From Candidatus Enterococcus willemsii (GTDB lineage Bacteria > Bacillota > Bacilli > Lactobacillales > Enterococcaceae): a stretch of DNA of 64,000 nucleotides. The notes below the pieces were generated by a model. The model was not told the origin of the DNA. It saw only the letters and a program-made list of their open reading frames with translations, and did not search any database. The stretch is from contig NZ_MAEL01000023.1 in assembly GCF_009933335.1 (NCBI RefSeq), positions 1-64,000 on the forward strand, read 5' to 3'. Both the position numbers and the translations under genes were made by a program. Positions 52,997 through 63,335 of this stretch are shown in pieces; the first letter of the stretch is position 1; every line of letters starts with the position of its first letter.

Positions 52997-55363
52997 TTGA
53001 ACAAACGAATTTTAGAAACACTTGAATTTTCACAAGTGAAACAACAAATTGCCCAATATCTGGTGACAGCTCAAGGGAAAGATGAATTGCGTGACCTAAA
53101 CCCAGTGACGGACCAACAAATGATTCATTTATGGTTAGAAGAAACAGAAGATGGTATAAAAGTCCAACGTTTACGTGGCGGTATTCCGGTTCCTAAAATT
53201 GAAAATATTCGTCCGCATATGAAACGAATTGAAATTGGTGCAGACTTAAATGGCGTTGAACTTGCCCAAGTTTCGCGTGTGTTGTCAACAACCAATGAAG
53301 TGAAACGTTTTTTAGCAGACTTAAAAGACAGTGAAATCGAGTTTTTACGTTTATATCATTGGGAAGCCCAATTAACAACCTTACCAGAATTAAGTCGTCG
53401 TTTACGAGAATCAGTGGATGAAGATGGTCGCATTACAGATGATGCTTCATCGGAATTAAAAATTATCCGAAATAATATTCGTCGCAGCGAGCAAACGATT
53501 CGTGAAAGCTTAGATAATATTGTCCGTGGAAAAAACGCCCGCTATTTAAGTGATGCGATTGTTACAATGCGAAATGAACGCTATGTTATTCCGGTCAAAC
53601 AAGAATATCGCGGAGTTTTCGGTGGAGTTGTCCATGATCAAAGTTCATCTGGCCAAACGCTATTTATTGAGCCACGACAAATTGTGGAGTTAAACAATAA
53701 ATTACGCCAGCATCAAATAGCCGAACGCAATGAAATTGCCCGTATTTTATCTGAATTATCAGCAGCATTAGTCCCTAATCGGAAAGATATTCTTCATAAT
53801 GCTTATGTTATTGGGAAATTTGATTTCATTAACGGAAAGGCGCGATTTGCCAAAGAAGTTAAAGCAATTGTTCCAGCGATTAGTGAAGAAAATTATGTCT
53901 TCTTCAAACAAGCCAGACATCCATTAATTGATCAAGAAAAAGTCGTAGCCAACGATATTATGATTGGTCAAGACTATCAAGCGATTGTGATTACAGGACC
54001 AAATACAGGTGGGAAAACCATTACTTTAAAAACATTAGGATTATTACAATTAATGGGACAAGCAGGTCTACCAATTCCTGTCGATGAAGAGAGTCAAATG
54101 GGAATTTTCCATGAAATTTTTGCGGATATTGGGGATGAACAATCGATTGAGCAAAGTTTATCAACCTTCTCTTCTCATATGACAAATATCGTGGACATTT
54201 TGCAAAAAGTGGATAATCATAGCTTAGTCTTATTTGATGAATTAGGTGCAGGAACTGATCCGCAAGAGGGAGCCGCTTTGGCGATTTCTATTTTAGATGA
54301 AATTGGAGCCAAATCTGCTTACGTCATGGCAACCACCCATTACCCTGAATTAAAAGTCTATGGCTACAATCGTGCAAAAACGATTAATGCTTCAATGGAA
54401 TTTGATGTAGATACATTGAGTCCAACCTATCGTTTATTAATTGGTGTACCAGGGCGTAGTAATGCCTTTGAAATATCCAAACGTCTCGGATTAGATAGCC
54501 ATATTATTGATGCAGCGAAACAAATTATGGATGGCGAAAGTCAAGATTTAAACGATATGATTGCTGATTTAGAAAATCGTCGCAAAATGGCAGAGACAGA
54601 ATATTTAGAAGTCCGTCAATATGTGGATGAAGCCCAACGTTTGCATAAAGAATTGCAAGATGCGTATAGTTATTTCTTTGAAGAACGTGAAAAAGAATTA
54701 GCGAAGGCTCGCAAAAAAGCAAATGAAATTGTCGATGAAGCCAAAGAAGACTCTGAAAAAATTATTGCAGATATTCGTAAAATGCAACTGTCAGGTAGCC
54801 AAAATCGGGTGAAAGAACATGAATTAATTGATGCCAAATCGCGTTTAACTGATTTGCATCATGAGGAACCTCATCTACAGAAAAACAAAGTCTTGAAAAA
54901 AGCCAAAGAAGCGAAAAAATTAAAAGTCGGCGATGAAGTCATGGTGACTTCGTATGGTCAACGAGGCGAATTAATCAAGCAACTTCGTAATGGACAATGG
55001 GAAGTGCAACTGGGCATTCTAAAAATGAAAATTGACGAAGAAGATATTCAACCATTAGCACCAACTAAAGAACCGGTTCAACGTATTGTGAATACTGTTC
55101 GTTCGGCAGATAGTGCCCATGTTTCTAATCAATTAGATTTACGTGGTAAACGCTATGAAGAAGCGTTGAATGAAGTTGATCAATATTTAGATTCCGCTAT
55201 TCTCGCGGGTTATCCGCAAGTGACAATTGTCCATGGAAAAGGTACCGGTGCATTACGTCAAGGAATTATCGAGTATTTGAAAAACCATCGGAGCGTTAAA
55301 AGTTATGAATTTGCGCCTGCAAACCAAGGTGGAAATGGCGCAACGATTGTTAAATTCAAGTAA
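52997..55363 (+). CDS. mutS2: MutS2 (ribosome-rescue/recombination ATPase with Smr domain)
   Basis: A 788-residue MutS2 protein, full length. The ATPase domain has Walker A GPNTGGKT and Walker B LVLFDELGAGTDPQEG. A coiled-coil arm (about residues 510-640) and a KOW-like segment follow, then a C-terminal Smr nuclease domain with LDLRGKRYEEAL and VHGKGTGALR. MutS2 suppresses recombination and, in Bacillus, splits collided ribosomes. The start is TTG 52997 after TAGGTGA. Confidence 0.95.
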   Translation: MNKRILETLEFSQVKQQIAQYLVTAQGKDELRDLNPVTDQQMIHLWLEETEDGIKVQRLRGGIPVPKIENIRPHMKRIEIGADLNGVELAQVSRVLSTTNEVKRFLADLKDSEIEFLRLYHWEAQLTTLPELSRRLRESVDEDGRITDDASSELKIIRNNIRRSEQTIRESLDNIVRGKNARYLSDAIVTMRNERYVIPVKQEYRGVFGGVVHDQSSSGQTLFIEPRQIVELNNKLRQHQIAERNEIARILSELSAALVPNRKDILHNAYVIGKFDFINGKARFAKEVKAIVPAISEENYVFFKQARHPLIDQEKVVANDIMIGQDYQAIVITGPNTGGKTITLKTLGLLQLMGQAGLPIPVDEESQMGIFHEIFADIGDEQSIEQSLSTFSSHMTNIVDILQKVDNHSLVLFDELGAGTDPQEGAALAISILDEIGAKSAYVMATTHYPELKVYGYNRAKTINASMEFDVDTLSPTYRLLIGVPGRSNAFEISKRLGLDSHIIDAAKQIMDGESQDLNDMIADLENRRKMAETEYLEVRQYVDEAQRLHKELQDAYSYFFEEREKELAKARKKANEIVDEAKEDSEKIIADIRKMQLSGSQNRVKEHELIDAKSRLTDLHHEEPHLQKNKVLKKAKEAKKLKVGDEVMVTSYGQRGELIKQLRNGQWEVQLGILKMKIDEEDIQPLAPTKEPVQRIVNTVRSADSAHVSNQLDLRGKRYEEALNEVDQYLDSAILAGYPQVTIVHGKGTGALRQGIIEYLKNHRSVKSYEFAPANQGGNGATIVKFK

Positions 55364-55386
55364 TTATTAAAAGTAAGCAAGTTAGT

Positions 55387-55414
55387 TTGCAAGTGTAAAC
55401 GAAGATGCTATACT
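55387..55414 (+). promoter_or_regulatory. trxA promoter
   Basis: TTGCAA (55387-55392) and TATACT (55409-55414) with 16 bp between, 29 bases before the start codon. Confidence 0.65.
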
Positions 55415-55443
55415 TTTACTATTGAAAATTGGAGGTTACAAAA

Positions 55444-55758
55444 ATGGCAAACAATATTACAGATGCAACATTTTCTGAAGAAACAGATACAGGTTTAGTA
55501 TTAATCGACTTTTGGGCAACTTGGTGTGGTCCTTGTCGCATGCAAGCGCCAATTTTAGAACAATTATCAGAACAATACGATGAAGATACGTTTAAAATCG
55601 TTAAAATGGATGTTGATGAAAACCCTGAAACACCAGCAAGTTTTGGTGTTATGAGCATTCCAACTCTAATCTTGAAAAAAGATGGGGAAGTAGTTGGGAA
55701 AGCAATCGGCGTTCAAACCAAAGAACAAATTGAAGCAATGATTGCACCACATATGTAA
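55444..55758 (+). CDS. trxA: Thioredoxin
   Basis: A 104-residue thioredoxin with the redox motif WCGPC in FWATWCGPCRMQ and the cis-proline segment SIPTLIL. It reduces protein disulfides in the cytosol. ATG 55444 follows GGAGGTT; the ATG at 55429 lies before the ribosome site. It is a single-gene unit with its own promoter and terminator. Confidence 0.96.
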   Translation: MANNITDATFSEETDTGLVLIDFWATWCGPCRMQAPILEQLSEQYDEDTFKIVKMDVDENPETPASFGVMSIPTLILKKDGEVVGKAIGVQTKEQIEAMIAPHM

Positions 55759-55766
55759 AAAACAAG

Positions 55767-55798
55767 AACTGAGATGTGACTTGCATCTCAGTTTTTTT
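55767..55798 (+). terminator. trxA terminator
   Basis: AACTGAGATG (55767-55776) pairs with CATCTCAGTT (55784-55793), followed by T residues. Confidence 0.92.
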
Positions 55799-55829
55799 GA
55801 CCTTCAAATAACGAACAAACGTTCCAATA

Positions 55830-55838
55830 TGTTATAAT
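55830..55838 (+). promoter_or_regulatory. uvrC promoter with extended -10
   Basis: TGTTATAAT is 33 bases before the uvrC ATG. The upstream ACGAACAAACGTTC (55811-55824) resembles a Gram-positive LexA box (CGAAC-N4-GTTC: here CGAAC-AAAC-GTTC), which would place uvrC under SOS control. Confidence 0.65.
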
Positions 55839-55870
55839 AGAAAAAGAGCAAACTGAATGGAGGTTGCTGC

Positions 55871-57655
55871 ATGAACGAACAAATTAAAAACAAACTTGCC
55901 TTGCTACCTGATCAACCAGGGTGTTATTTAATGAAAGATAAAAATGGCACCATTATTTATGTTGGGAAAGCGAAAGTACTTAAGAATCGCGTGCGTTCCT
56001 ATTTTACAGGTAGTCACGACACGAAAACAGAACGGTTAGTCAGTGAAATTGAAGACTTCGAATATATTGTGACAGAATCAAATATTGAAGCATTGTTATT
56101 GGAGATTAATTTAATCAAAAAAAATGATCCCAAATATAATATTATGCTAAAAGATGATAAAACATATCCTTTCATCAAAATTACCAATGAAGATTATCCA
56201 CGTTTATTGATTACACGCAAGGTGTTAAAAGATAAAGCTTTGTACTTTGGACCCTATCCAGATGTACGAGCAGCCAATGACACAAAAAAACTATTGGACC
56301 GCTTATTCCCTTTACGAAAATGTAAAGTGATGCCCAAGGAAGTCTGTCTTTATTATCATATGGGCCAATGTTTAGCACCATGTGTCTTTGACGTGCCTAA
56401 AGAGCGATATACAGAGATGGTCAAGGAAATCAAACAATTTTTAAGTGGAGGACATAGTGACATTCAAGCTGATTTAGAAGCGAAAATGAATGAAGCGGCC
56501 ATGAATATGGAGTTTGAAAAAGCTGCTGAATACCGAGATCAGATTCGTTCAATCGAAACGGTGATGACTCGCCAAAAAATGACGCAAGCCGACTTGATGG
56601 ATCGCGATGTTTTTGGTTATGCAGTTGATAAAGGTTGGATGTGCGTCCAAGTCTTTTTCGTTCGCCAAGGAAAATTAATCGAACGTGATGTTTCTATTTT
56701 TCCTTTTTATAATGAAGCAACCGAGGATTTTTTAACTTATATTGGTCGTTTTTATCAAGAAAATGAACATTTTATTCCGAAAGAAGTATTGATTCCAGAT
56801 AGTATTGACCAAGAAAGTGTCCAAGCAATGTTGGAAACCAAAATTTTGCAACCCAAACGTGGTGAAAAGAAAAAATTAGTTGAATTGGCAAATAAAAATG
56901 CCCATGTAGCCTTAGCTGAAAAATTTGATTTAATTCAACGCAAGCAAGAACGAACCATTGGGGCAGTTGAGAAGTTAGGGAATGCAATGGGAATTCCGTC
57001 ACCTACACGAATTGAAGCTTTCGATAACTCGAATATTATGGGAACTGATCCCGTATCAGCAATGGTTGTGTTTATTGATGGCCGTCCAGCCAAAAATGAA
57101 TACCGCAAATATAAAATTAAAACCGTCAAAGGCCCTGACGATTATGCTTCAATGCGGGAAGTGATTTATCGACGCTATGCACGGGTATTAAGAGAAAATC
57201 TTCCGTTCCCAGATTTAATTTTAATTGATGGTGGGAAAGGACAAGTGGATGTTGCTCGAGATGTTTTGGAAAATCAATTAGGTTTAGATATTCCGATTGC
57301 TGGTTTAGCTAAAAATGACAAACACAAAACAAGTGAAATGTTATTTGGCCCAGAATTAGAGGTTGTCCCCTTAGAACGAAATTCACCTGAATTTTTCTTG
57401 CTACAGCGTATTCAAGATGAAGTGCATCGTTTCGCAATTACCTTCCATCGCCAATTACGTAGTAAAAATAGTTTTGCTTCGCGTTTAGATGGTATTGAGG
57501 GGTTAGGACCGAAGCGCAAAAAGAATTTACTGAAAGAATTTAAATCATTGAAAAAAATTCAAGAAGCCACAATTGAAGAACTACAAGCACATGGTCTTCC
57601 AAAAAAAGTAGCAGAAAATGTGTATCACAGCTTACATGAAACAGAGAAAAAATAA
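55871..57655 (+). CDS. uvrC: UvrABC excinuclease subunit C
   Basis: A 594-residue nucleotide-excision-repair nuclease that makes both incisions beside a lesion. It has the N-terminal GIY-YIG nuclease ([20 protein letters not shown]), a cysteine cluster ([21 protein letters not shown]), the UVR motif near residue 215, an RNase H-like C-terminal nuclease ([11 protein letters not shown]) and terminal helix-hairpin-helix motifs ([14 protein letters not shown]). A LexA-box-like site lies upstream. Confidence 0.96.
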   Translation: MNEQIKNKLALLPDQPGCYLMKDKNGTIIYVGKAKVLKNRVRSYFTGSHDTKTERLVSEIEDFEYIVTESNIEALLLEINLIKKNDPKYNIMLKDDKTYPFIKITNEDYPRLLITRKVLKDKALYFGPYPDVRAANDTKKLLDRLFPLRKCKVMPKEVCLYYHMGQCLAPCVFDVPKERYTEMVKEIKQFLSGGHSDIQADLEAKMNEAAMNMEFEKAAEYRDQIRSIETVMTRQKMTQADLMDRDVFGYAVDKGWMCVQVFFVRQGKLIERDVSIFPFYNEATEDFLTYIGRFYQENEHFIPKEVLIPDSIDQESVQAMLETKILQPKRGEKKKLVELANKNAHVALAEKFDLIQRKQERTIGAVEKLGNAMGIPSPTRIEAFDNSNIMGTDPVSAMVVFIDGRPAKNEYRKYKIKTVKGPDDYASMREVIYRRYARVLRENLPFPDLILIDGGKGQVDVARDVLENQLGLDIPIAGLAKNDKHKTSEMLFGPELEVVPLERNSPEFFLLQRIQDEVHRFAITFHRQLRSKNSFASRLDGIEGLGPKRKKNLLKEFKSLKKIQEATIEELQAHGLPKKVAENVYHSLHETEKK

Positions 57656-57662
57656 ATTCATC

Positions 57663-57695
57663 AGTTGAGGAGAAATATTTCTCTTCAACTTTTTT
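57663..57695 (+). terminator. uvrC terminator
   Basis: AGTTGAGGAGAAA (57663-57675) pairs with TTTCTCTTCAACT (57678-57690), followed by T residues. Confidence 0.9.
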
Positions 57696-57703
57696 GAATA
57701 CTG

Positions 57704-57796
57704 AAAAATCTGAAAATTCTAAACTATGAATGTTTTTTCGGTTTATTCATAAAAATCAGAGATTTTATTGAATTATTACCTATGAATCCGTATACT
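57704..57796 (+). promoter_or_regulatory. Promoter and CodY-like site of the glutamine transporter operon
   Basis: TTGAAT (57768-57773) and TATACT (57791-57796) are 17 bp apart. Upstream, AAAAATCTGAAAATT (57704-57718) matches the CodY consensus at 12 of 15. A stem TATGAAT/ATTCATA (57726-57752) lies between. Confidence 0.45.
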
Positions 57797-57849
57797 GTAA
57801 ATAATTGAATGAATAATTATAATGTTGTTCGTTAATAGGAGGGTTACTC

Positions 57850-59346
57850 ATGAAAGGAAAATTAATTGGTTTTTTCGGTATATTATTGGTTATGATACCG
57901 ATGTTGTTTAGTCCAACAGTATTTGCTGAAACAGATGATTCATTGCAAAAAGTATTGGATCGCGGGACATTAGTTGTTGGAACATCAGCAGACAATCCAC
58001 CCAAAGAATATATTCGTATGAATAATGGGAAAGAAGAAATTGTTGGTTTTGATATTGATATTGCACAAAAAATTGCGGACGAACTTGGCGTTGAGCTTGA
58101 GATAACCAATATGAAATTTGATGGTTTAGTACCAAGTGTGCAATCAGGTGAATTTGATATGGCACTGGCAGGGTTTAACCCAACACCAGAACGTAAAGAA
58201 GTAATCAGCTTTTCTGATAGTTACCATAACTTACCATTCGTTATTTTAACGACCAAAGATAAAGCAGCATCTTTCCAGACACTGGAAGATTTAACGGATA
58301 AGGAAGTGGCGGCGCAAAAAGGGTCAACACAAGAAACCATTTTAAATGATTATATTGGTCATGCTCGTGCCGTTGCGTTAGGAAAATTGCCAGAAGTCAT
58401 TGCAGAAATTAATAGTGGGACAGTTGATGCAGGAGTCGTTGGTTACCTTTCTGCTCGAAATTACCTTGATATTTATCCTAATTTAGAAATTGCAGATATC
58501 GATATTGAAGTGCCAGAAGAAAAAACCGCCCAATCGATTGCCTTTCCAAAAGATAGTCAAGCACTGATTACGGAAGTGAATCGTATTATTGCTGAGATGC
58601 AAGAAGAAGGGTTAATTGAAGAACTTTTGGAAAAAAATATTGAGGAAGCCAGAGTCGGAGATGTCGATTCTCGAAATACATTACAAATATATGGGCCGCT
58701 TTTCATTAAAGGGGCAGTGACAACAATTGGTGTGGCGATTATCTGTGTGATTTTTGGGACGCTCCTAGGAATTCTCATTGCACTGTTGCGTATTTCTTCA
58801 AGCAAAATTTTAAGTAGTATTGCCTATTTTTATATTCAAATTTTACGTGGGACACCTGCGTTATTACAAGTCTTTATCTTTTATTTTGGTTTATCGTCCG
58901 TCTTAAATATTCCAGCGATTCACATTTGGGACATTAATATTGCGCGTTTGATTCCAGGATGTATTGCCTTAGCGATTAATTCGAGTGCCTATGTTGCAGA
59001 GATTATTCGTTCAGGAATTAATGCAGTGGATAGTGGGCAAATGGAAGCTGGGTACTCATTAGGTTTGAATCGTCGTACAACGATGAAAGAAATCATTTTA
59101 CCTCAAGCGATTCGAAATATTTTGCCTGCATTAGGAAATGAATTTGTCTCAATGATTAAAGAAACATCCTTGTTGTCCGTTATTGCAGTATCAGAATTAA
59201 TGTTTGTTGCCGATACAGTCAAAGCAGCCACTTACCGTACAATGGAATCCTTATTAATTGCAGCGGTCATTTATTTTATGATTACATGGAGTGTTTCATG
59301 GCTTGTCTCTCGTTTTGAAAAGAGATTGGCTCGTTCATCTAAATAG
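57850..59346 (+). CDS. Glutamine-type ABC transporter, binding domain fused to permease
   Basis: A 498-residue fusion: signal peptide (cleavage near VFAETDD), one amino-acid-binding domain (residues ~35-270; [27 protein letters not shown]), then a permease with about four or five membrane segments. The permease loop is [20 protein letters not shown]. It resembles lactococcal GlnP but has a single binding domain instead of two. The ligand is probably glutamine, glutamate or another polar amino acid. Its ATPase is the next gene. Confidence 0.9.
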   Translation: MKGKLIGFFGILLVMIPMLFSPTVFAETDDSLQKVLDRGTLVVGTSADNPPKEYIRMNNGKEEIVGFDIDIAQKIADELGVELEITNMKFDGLVPSVQSGEFDMALAGFNPTPERKEVISFSDSYHNLPFVILTTKDKAASFQTLEDLTDKEVAAQKGSTQETILNDYIGHARAVALGKLPEVIAEINSGTVDAGVVGYLSARNYLDIYPNLEIADIDIEVPEEKTAQSIAFPKDSQALITEVNRIIAEMQEEGLIEELLEKNIEEARVGDVDSRNTLQIYGPLFIKGAVTTIGVAIICVIFGTLLGILIALLRISSSKILSSIAYFYIQILRGTPALLQVFIFYFGLSSVLNIPAIHIWDINIARLIPGCIALAINSSAYVAEIIRSGINAVDSGQMEAGYSLGLNRRTTMKEIILPQAIRNILPALGNEFVSMIKETSLLSVIAVSELMFVADTVKAATYRTMESLLIAAVIYFMITWSVSWLVSRFEKRLARSSK

Positions 59347-59357
59347 GAGGAAAAGCA

Positions 59358-60089
59358 ATGACAGAACTATTAAATGTTGTAAATTTAGGAAAATCGTTCG
59401 GAAAAAATGAAGTGCTAAAAGATATTACAACAACCATTCAACAAGGAGAAGTTGTGGTAGTGATTGGTCCATCCGGTTCAGGAAAAAGTACCTTTTTACG
59501 TTGTCTTAATTTGTTGGAAACACCGACTACGGGTGATGTCTTTTTTGAAGGGATTCGTTTAACTGATCCCAAAGTCGATATTTTTAAAATTCGTGAAAAG
59601 ATGGGAATGGTGTTTCAATCATTTAATCTTTTTCCGCATAAAACAGTCTTAGAAAACATTTGCCTAGCACCAGTCAAAGTAGGACTAAAGAACAGTCAAC
59701 AAGCCAAAGAAGATGGCTTGCGCTTATTGAAACAAGTAGGACTTTCTGATAAAGTCGATGCTTATCCGAGTTCTTTATCAGGAGGACAAAAACAACGGAT
59801 TGCAATTGCGCGGGCGCTTGCTATGGATCCAGAAGTGATGCTATTTGATGAACCGACTTCTGCTCTTGATCCAGAAATGGTTGGCGAAGTATTAACCGTC
59901 ATGAAAAATTTGGCAAAAGAAGGCATGACTATGGTGATCGTCACACATGAAATGGGCTTTGCCAAAGAAGTTGGCGACCGGGTTCTCTTTATGGATGAAG
60001 GAAAAATTGTGGAAGAAGGACTTCCAAACGAATTATTCACCAATCCACAACATCCACGAACCATCGATTTCTTAAGTAAAGTATTATAA
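59358..60089 (+). CDS. glnQ: Polar amino acid ABC transporter ATPase
   Basis: A 243-residue ATPase with Walker [10 protein letters not shown], signature LSGGQKQR and Walker [13 protein letters not shown], the compact GlnQ type. It sits 11 bases after the permease fusion behind AGGAGG and is followed in the same operon by an aminotransferase. Confidence 0.93.
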   Translation: MTELLNVVNLGKSFGKNEVLKDITTTIQQGEVVVVIGPSGSGKSTFLRCLNLLETPTTGDVFFEGIRLTDPKVDIFKIREKMGMVFQSFNLFPHKTVLENICLAPVKVGLKNSQQAKEDGLRLLKQVGLSDKVDAYPSSLSGGQKQRIAIARALAMDPEVMLFDEPTSALDPEMVGEVLTVMKNLAKEGMTMVIVTHEMGFAKEVGDRVLFMDEGKIVEEGLPNELFTNPQHPRTIDFLSKVL

Positions 60090-60107
60090 TAAAAAGGACG
60101 TGAAACA

Positions 60108-61241
60108 ATGTATATCAAACCCTTTGGTGTTGAACGATGGTTAAATTTATATGAAACAAAAGTGGATTATAACTTAACAAGTACCTCGATTACACCATTT
60201 TCTCTACAAGAATTACTCGCTGTCACAGGAGAAGACGAAGAAAAGGTCAAAAACGACATTTTTTCTATGAAACTAAGTTATGGTGTGATTGAAGGCAATC
60301 CTAATTATTTAGCAGGAATTGCTAGTTTATATCAAAACTTAACAGCTGAAGATGTGATTTCTACGCATGGTGGAGTAGGGGCATCCCATTTGACGATGTT
60401 AACCTTAATTGAGCCTGGTGACCATGTGGTAGCGATCGTACCAGCTTACCAACAAATTTATTCCGTACCAGAATCCATTGGCGCCACCATTGATTATCTC
60501 TTTTTGGAAGCAACGCCAAGTGGTTACCAAGTGAATCTAGATAAACTAGCAGCGTTAATGACGGATAAAACCAAAGCGATAGTCTTTAACAACCCAAATA
60601 ATCCAACTGGTGATGTCGTAAGCGATGCAACCTTAAAAGAAATGGTTGCAATTGCTCGTAAGCATCATGCCTACCTGATTTGCGATGAAGCATATCGGGG
60701 TCTGACACATCATGTTGGTTTTTCAGCCTCTGTTGCGGACTTATATGAAAAAGGGATTAGTTTGGGAAGCATGTCAAAAGCATTTGCGATGGCTGGTTTA
60801 CGCTTAGGATGGATTGCTTCACCCAATCAAAAATTCATGAAAGATTTGCACTTACAACGTGATTATACAATGATAAGTAGTGGTGGAATTGATGAATACA
60901 TTGCTGCCTTAGCATTGAAAAATAAAGAGGCCGTTCATAAAAGAAATATGACCATTACAGAAGAACGTGCTGTTTTATTCAAAAAATGGCTCGACAACGA
61001 ACCTAAATTATCTTATACGCCGTTTAAAGGTGGCACGGTTGCTTTACCTTATTATGAAAGTTCTTTGTCTTCAGAAGAGTTTTGTCGAAAATTAATTGAA
61101 GAACAGAGCGTTTTATTAATGCCGGGAGCCGTGTTTGACTTAGAAAATTGCTTCCGGATGGGCTATGCGAGAGAACCAAAAGAAAAAATGTTGGCAGGTC
61201 TTGAACGAATCTCCACTTTTTTAGCAAAATTAGATAAATAG
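60108..61241 (+). CDS. Class I/II PLP-dependent aminotransferase
   Basis: A 377-residue fold-type I aminotransferase. PLP-site marks are GGVGASHLTML, NNPNNPTGDV, ICDEAYRGL and the Schiff-base Lys in SMSKAFAMAGLRLGW. It is not an obvious AspC, HisC or PatA. Its place behind an amino acid importer suggests it transaminates the imported amino acid or uses it as amino donor. Its start follows AAAGGACGTG, 18 bases after glnQ. Confidence 0.87.
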   Translation: MYIKPFGVERWLNLYETKVDYNLTSTSITPFSLQELLAVTGEDEEKVKNDIFSMKLSYGVIEGNPNYLAGIASLYQNLTAEDVISTHGGVGASHLTMLTLIEPGDHVVAIVPAYQQIYSVPESIGATIDYLFLEATPSGYQVNLDKLAALMTDKTKAIVFNNPNNPTGDVVSDATLKEMVAIARKHHAYLICDEAYRGLTHHVGFSASVADLYEKGISLGSMSKAFAMAGLRLGWIASPNQKFMKDLHLQRDYTMISSGGIDEYIAALALKNKEAVHKRNMTITEERAVLFKKWLDNEPKLSYTPFKGGTVALPYYESSLSSEEFCRKLIEEQSVLLMPGAVFDLENCFRMGYAREPKEKMLAGLERISTFLAKLDK

Positions 61242-61245
61242 ACGA

Positions 61246-61284
61246 AAAGGCATGATGATCCGAGCGATTATCATGCCTTTTTTT
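61246..61284 (+). terminator. Terminator after the aminotransferase
   Basis: AAAGGCATGAT (61246-61256) pairs perfectly with ATCATGCCTTT (61270-61280), followed by T residues that run into the next promoter. Confidence 0.9.
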
Positions 61285-61344
61285 GACAAAAAAATTTTAA
61301 TTTGCTACTATATCATTAATAGATATATCATGAAGTGATATAGT
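61283..61344 (+). promoter_or_regulatory. PadR promoter and operator
   Basis: TTGACA (61283-61288) and TACTAT (61306-61311), 17 bp apart. ACTATATCA (61307-61315) and TGATATAGT (61336-61344) are perfect inverted half-sites, and ATATCA/TGATAT (61325-61341) is a nested pair. PadR repressors bind such ATATCA-type dyads, so self-repression is expected. Confidence 0.7.
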
Positions 61345-61356
61345 GAGGTGAACAGA

Positions 61357-61686
61357 TTGGATGAAACGTTGACAGATTCCACCTATTTAATTTTATTAGC
61401 GTTACTCAAACCACAACATGGGTATGCAATTATGAAAGAAATTACGGTATTAACAGATGGAAATTTTGAAATTGGACCAGCAAGTATGTACACCATTTTA
61501 AAAAAGTTAGTAAAGAGTGAATGGATTCAGTTAGAAGAAACCCTCGACCGTAAAAAAATTTATCACATTACACCTCAAGGAATTGACGTTCTAAAAAAAG
61601 AAGTCCAACGTCGAAAAGTATTTTATCAAGCAGGAGAAAAAATGTTGGCTAAATTTACAGAGGGAAGTGGGGCGGAGAATATATGA
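61357..61686 (+). CDS. PadR-family transcriptional regulator
   Basis: A 109-residue winged-helix repressor with LILLALLKPQHGYAIMKEI, IGPASMYTILKKLVKSEWI and DRKKIYHITPQG, the PadR core. The preferred start is TTG 61357, six bases after GAGGTG; the GTG at 61348 overlaps that site. Heads an operon with a DUF2812 protein, a pairing seen widely, and probably also controls the exporter that follows. A drug-like or envelope-stress signal is typical for such regulators. Confidence 0.9.
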   Translation: MDETLTDSTYLILLALLKPQHGYAIMKEITVLTDGNFEIGPASMYTILKKLVKSEWIQLEETLDRKKIYHITPQGIDVLKKEVQRRKVFYQAGEKMLAKFTEGSGAENI

Positions 61687-62351
61687 AGAAGTATTTGTTT
61701 AGTCTAGGAATTCATTTCTATGCGGAAAAAGAATGTGTACGTTTAGAAGAACAAGCGCGTAAAGGCTGGCAATTTATCAAGATGAATAACTTTGGTATCT
61801 TGTCCTTTCAAAAATCTTCTCCACAAGAAAAACAATTTGCCATTGATTTTTATACAGGGGACAAATCACAAGCAGAAATTGATGAATATTTAGAGATGTA
61901 TCGTGTAAGTGGTTGGCAATATGTGACCAATTATAAAAAAAAGTATTTCTATTTTATGGCAAATAAAAGTACACCTAAAATATTTTCAGATAAAGTAAGT
62001 TACCATGAACGGTTACAAGCAGAAGAACAGTGGTACTTTAAACGGTCATTTAGTGTGTCAGGAATAGGTGTATTATTATGGATACTAATTATCTGGCTAT
62101 ACCAACAAAATGGGTTACGTCATCTCATATCAATCGTCACGTCATTAGCGGTCGCTACAACCTTGTATCCGTTGCTATATAGAATAACAGCCAAGCTGAT
62201 GCATTTGCGTTATAAACATCGACCAGACTATTACAATAATCCGGAAGCATTTGCCAAAAAACAACGTATTTGGCGAGATTCACTGCTTCATATTTGTGTG
62301 GGTGCATTTATTGGTGGTGTGATTGGATTTATTTTTGGCTATTTTACCTAA
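61683..62351 (+). CDS. DUF2812 membrane protein
   Basis: A 222-residue protein with an N-terminal cytosolic DUF2812 domain (EEQARKGWQFIKMN, FAIDFYTGD, SGWQYVTNYKKKYFYF) and three hydrophobic segments in the C-terminal half. It overlaps the padR stop by four bases. The function of the family is unknown; its constant neighbour is PadR. Confidence 0.85.
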   Translation: MKKYLFSLGIHFYAEKECVRLEEQARKGWQFIKMNNFGILSFQKSSPQEKQFAIDFYTGDKSQAEIDEYLEMYRVSGWQYVTNYKKKYFYFMANKSTPKIFSDKVSYHERLQAEEQWYFKRSFSVSGIGVLLWILIIWLYQQNGLRHLISIVTSLAVATTLYPLLYRITAKLMHLRYKHRPDYYNNPEAFAKKQRIWRDSLLHICVGAFIGGVIGFIFGYFT

Positions 62352-62366
62352 ATCGCTGTGTTAGAA

Positions 62367-62386
62367 ATTCATATGAAATTCACACA
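62367..62386 (+). promoter_or_regulatory. ATTCATATG-type direct repeat upstream of the exporter
   Basis: ATTCATATG (62367-62375) and ATTCACACA (62378-62386) are again 11 bp apart, the same spacing and motif as the pair at 13147-13166. TTCACA (62379-62384) could be a -35. Confidence 0.35.
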
Positions 62387-62435
62387 GATTCGATTTACTA
62401 AAGATAGATAAGGGAAAAATAAAGGAGGGAAAACA

Positions 62436-63335
62436 ATGTTAGAAGCAAAAAATTTAGTAAAAACATTTGGTGACTATAAAGCCGTCGATAATTTATCATT
62501 TACAATCAATGATGGTCAGATTATGGGGCTAATTGGTCAAAATGGTGCGGGAAAAACGACAACCTTTCGTTTAATTTTGGACTTTTTAAAAGCTGATAAA
62601 GGCGAAGTATTATGGAATGGAAAACGATTAGGTACCAAAGAATATAATACAATTGGTTACTTACCTGAGGAAAGAGGGTTATATCCAAAAGTATCAATTC
62701 AAGATCAGCTGATTTATTTTGCCAGTTTACGTGGTAAATCAAAAAAAGAAATTGAACCGAAAATCGATGAATGGATGGAAAAATTCCAAGTCAAAGGGAA
62801 GAAAACCGATAAAATTAAGTCTTTATCAAAAGGGAATCAACAAAAAGTTCAGCTCATTGCGACATTGATTCATGAACCCAAATTAGTCATTTTAGATGAA
62901 CCATTTAGCGGGTTAGATCCAGTTAATGCCGAATTATTAAAAGATGGTATTATTGAATTAAAATCAAAAGGTTCTTGTGTGATTTTTTCTAGTCATAATA
63001 TGGATAATGTGGAAAAAATTTGTGACCATCTAATTATGTTACGCAATGGTGAAATGGTCTTGAACGGAAAAGTTCATGAAATTCGTGAATCTTTCGGTCG
63101 AACAAAGGTTTTCCTAGAATCACAACTATCGAAAGAAACGGTGGCGCAAATGGATGGTGTACAACAAGTCATTGTTCGTGAGGATTCTTCATTAGAAATT
63201 ACCTTAAGTCGTCCAGAAGTTGGTCGTGAACTGTTTGAATTAGCAACGAAAGATGGTTATATTCCAATGTTTAATCAACAACCACCAACTTTAGAAGAGA
63301 TTTTCAAATTGAAAGCAGGTGATATTCATGAGTAA
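62436..63335 (+). CDS. NatA-like ABC exporter ATPase
   Basis: A 299-residue ATPase with Walker A GQNGAGKTT, signature LSKGNQQK and Walker B LVILDEPFSGLDPVN, of the NatA/YhaQ type. The signature LSKGN is the form usual in that group. A C-terminal extension of ~80 residues follows. It overlaps the permease gene by eight bases. Sodium, drug or peptide export are all possible. Confidence 0.9.
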   Translation: MLEAKNLVKTFGDYKAVDNLSFTINDGQIMGLIGQNGAGKTTTFRLILDFLKADKGEVLWNGKRLGTKEYNTIGYLPEERGLYPKVSIQDQLIYFASLRGKSKKEIEPKIDEWMEKFQVKGKKTDKIKSLSKGNQQKVQLIATLIHEPKLVILDEPFSGLDPVNAELLKDGIIELKSKGSCVIFSSHNMDNVEKICDHLIMLRNGEMVLNGKVHEIRESFGRTKVFLESQLSKETVAQMDGVQQVIVREDSSLEITLSRPEVGRELFELATKDGYIPMFNQQPPTLEEIFKLKAGDIHE

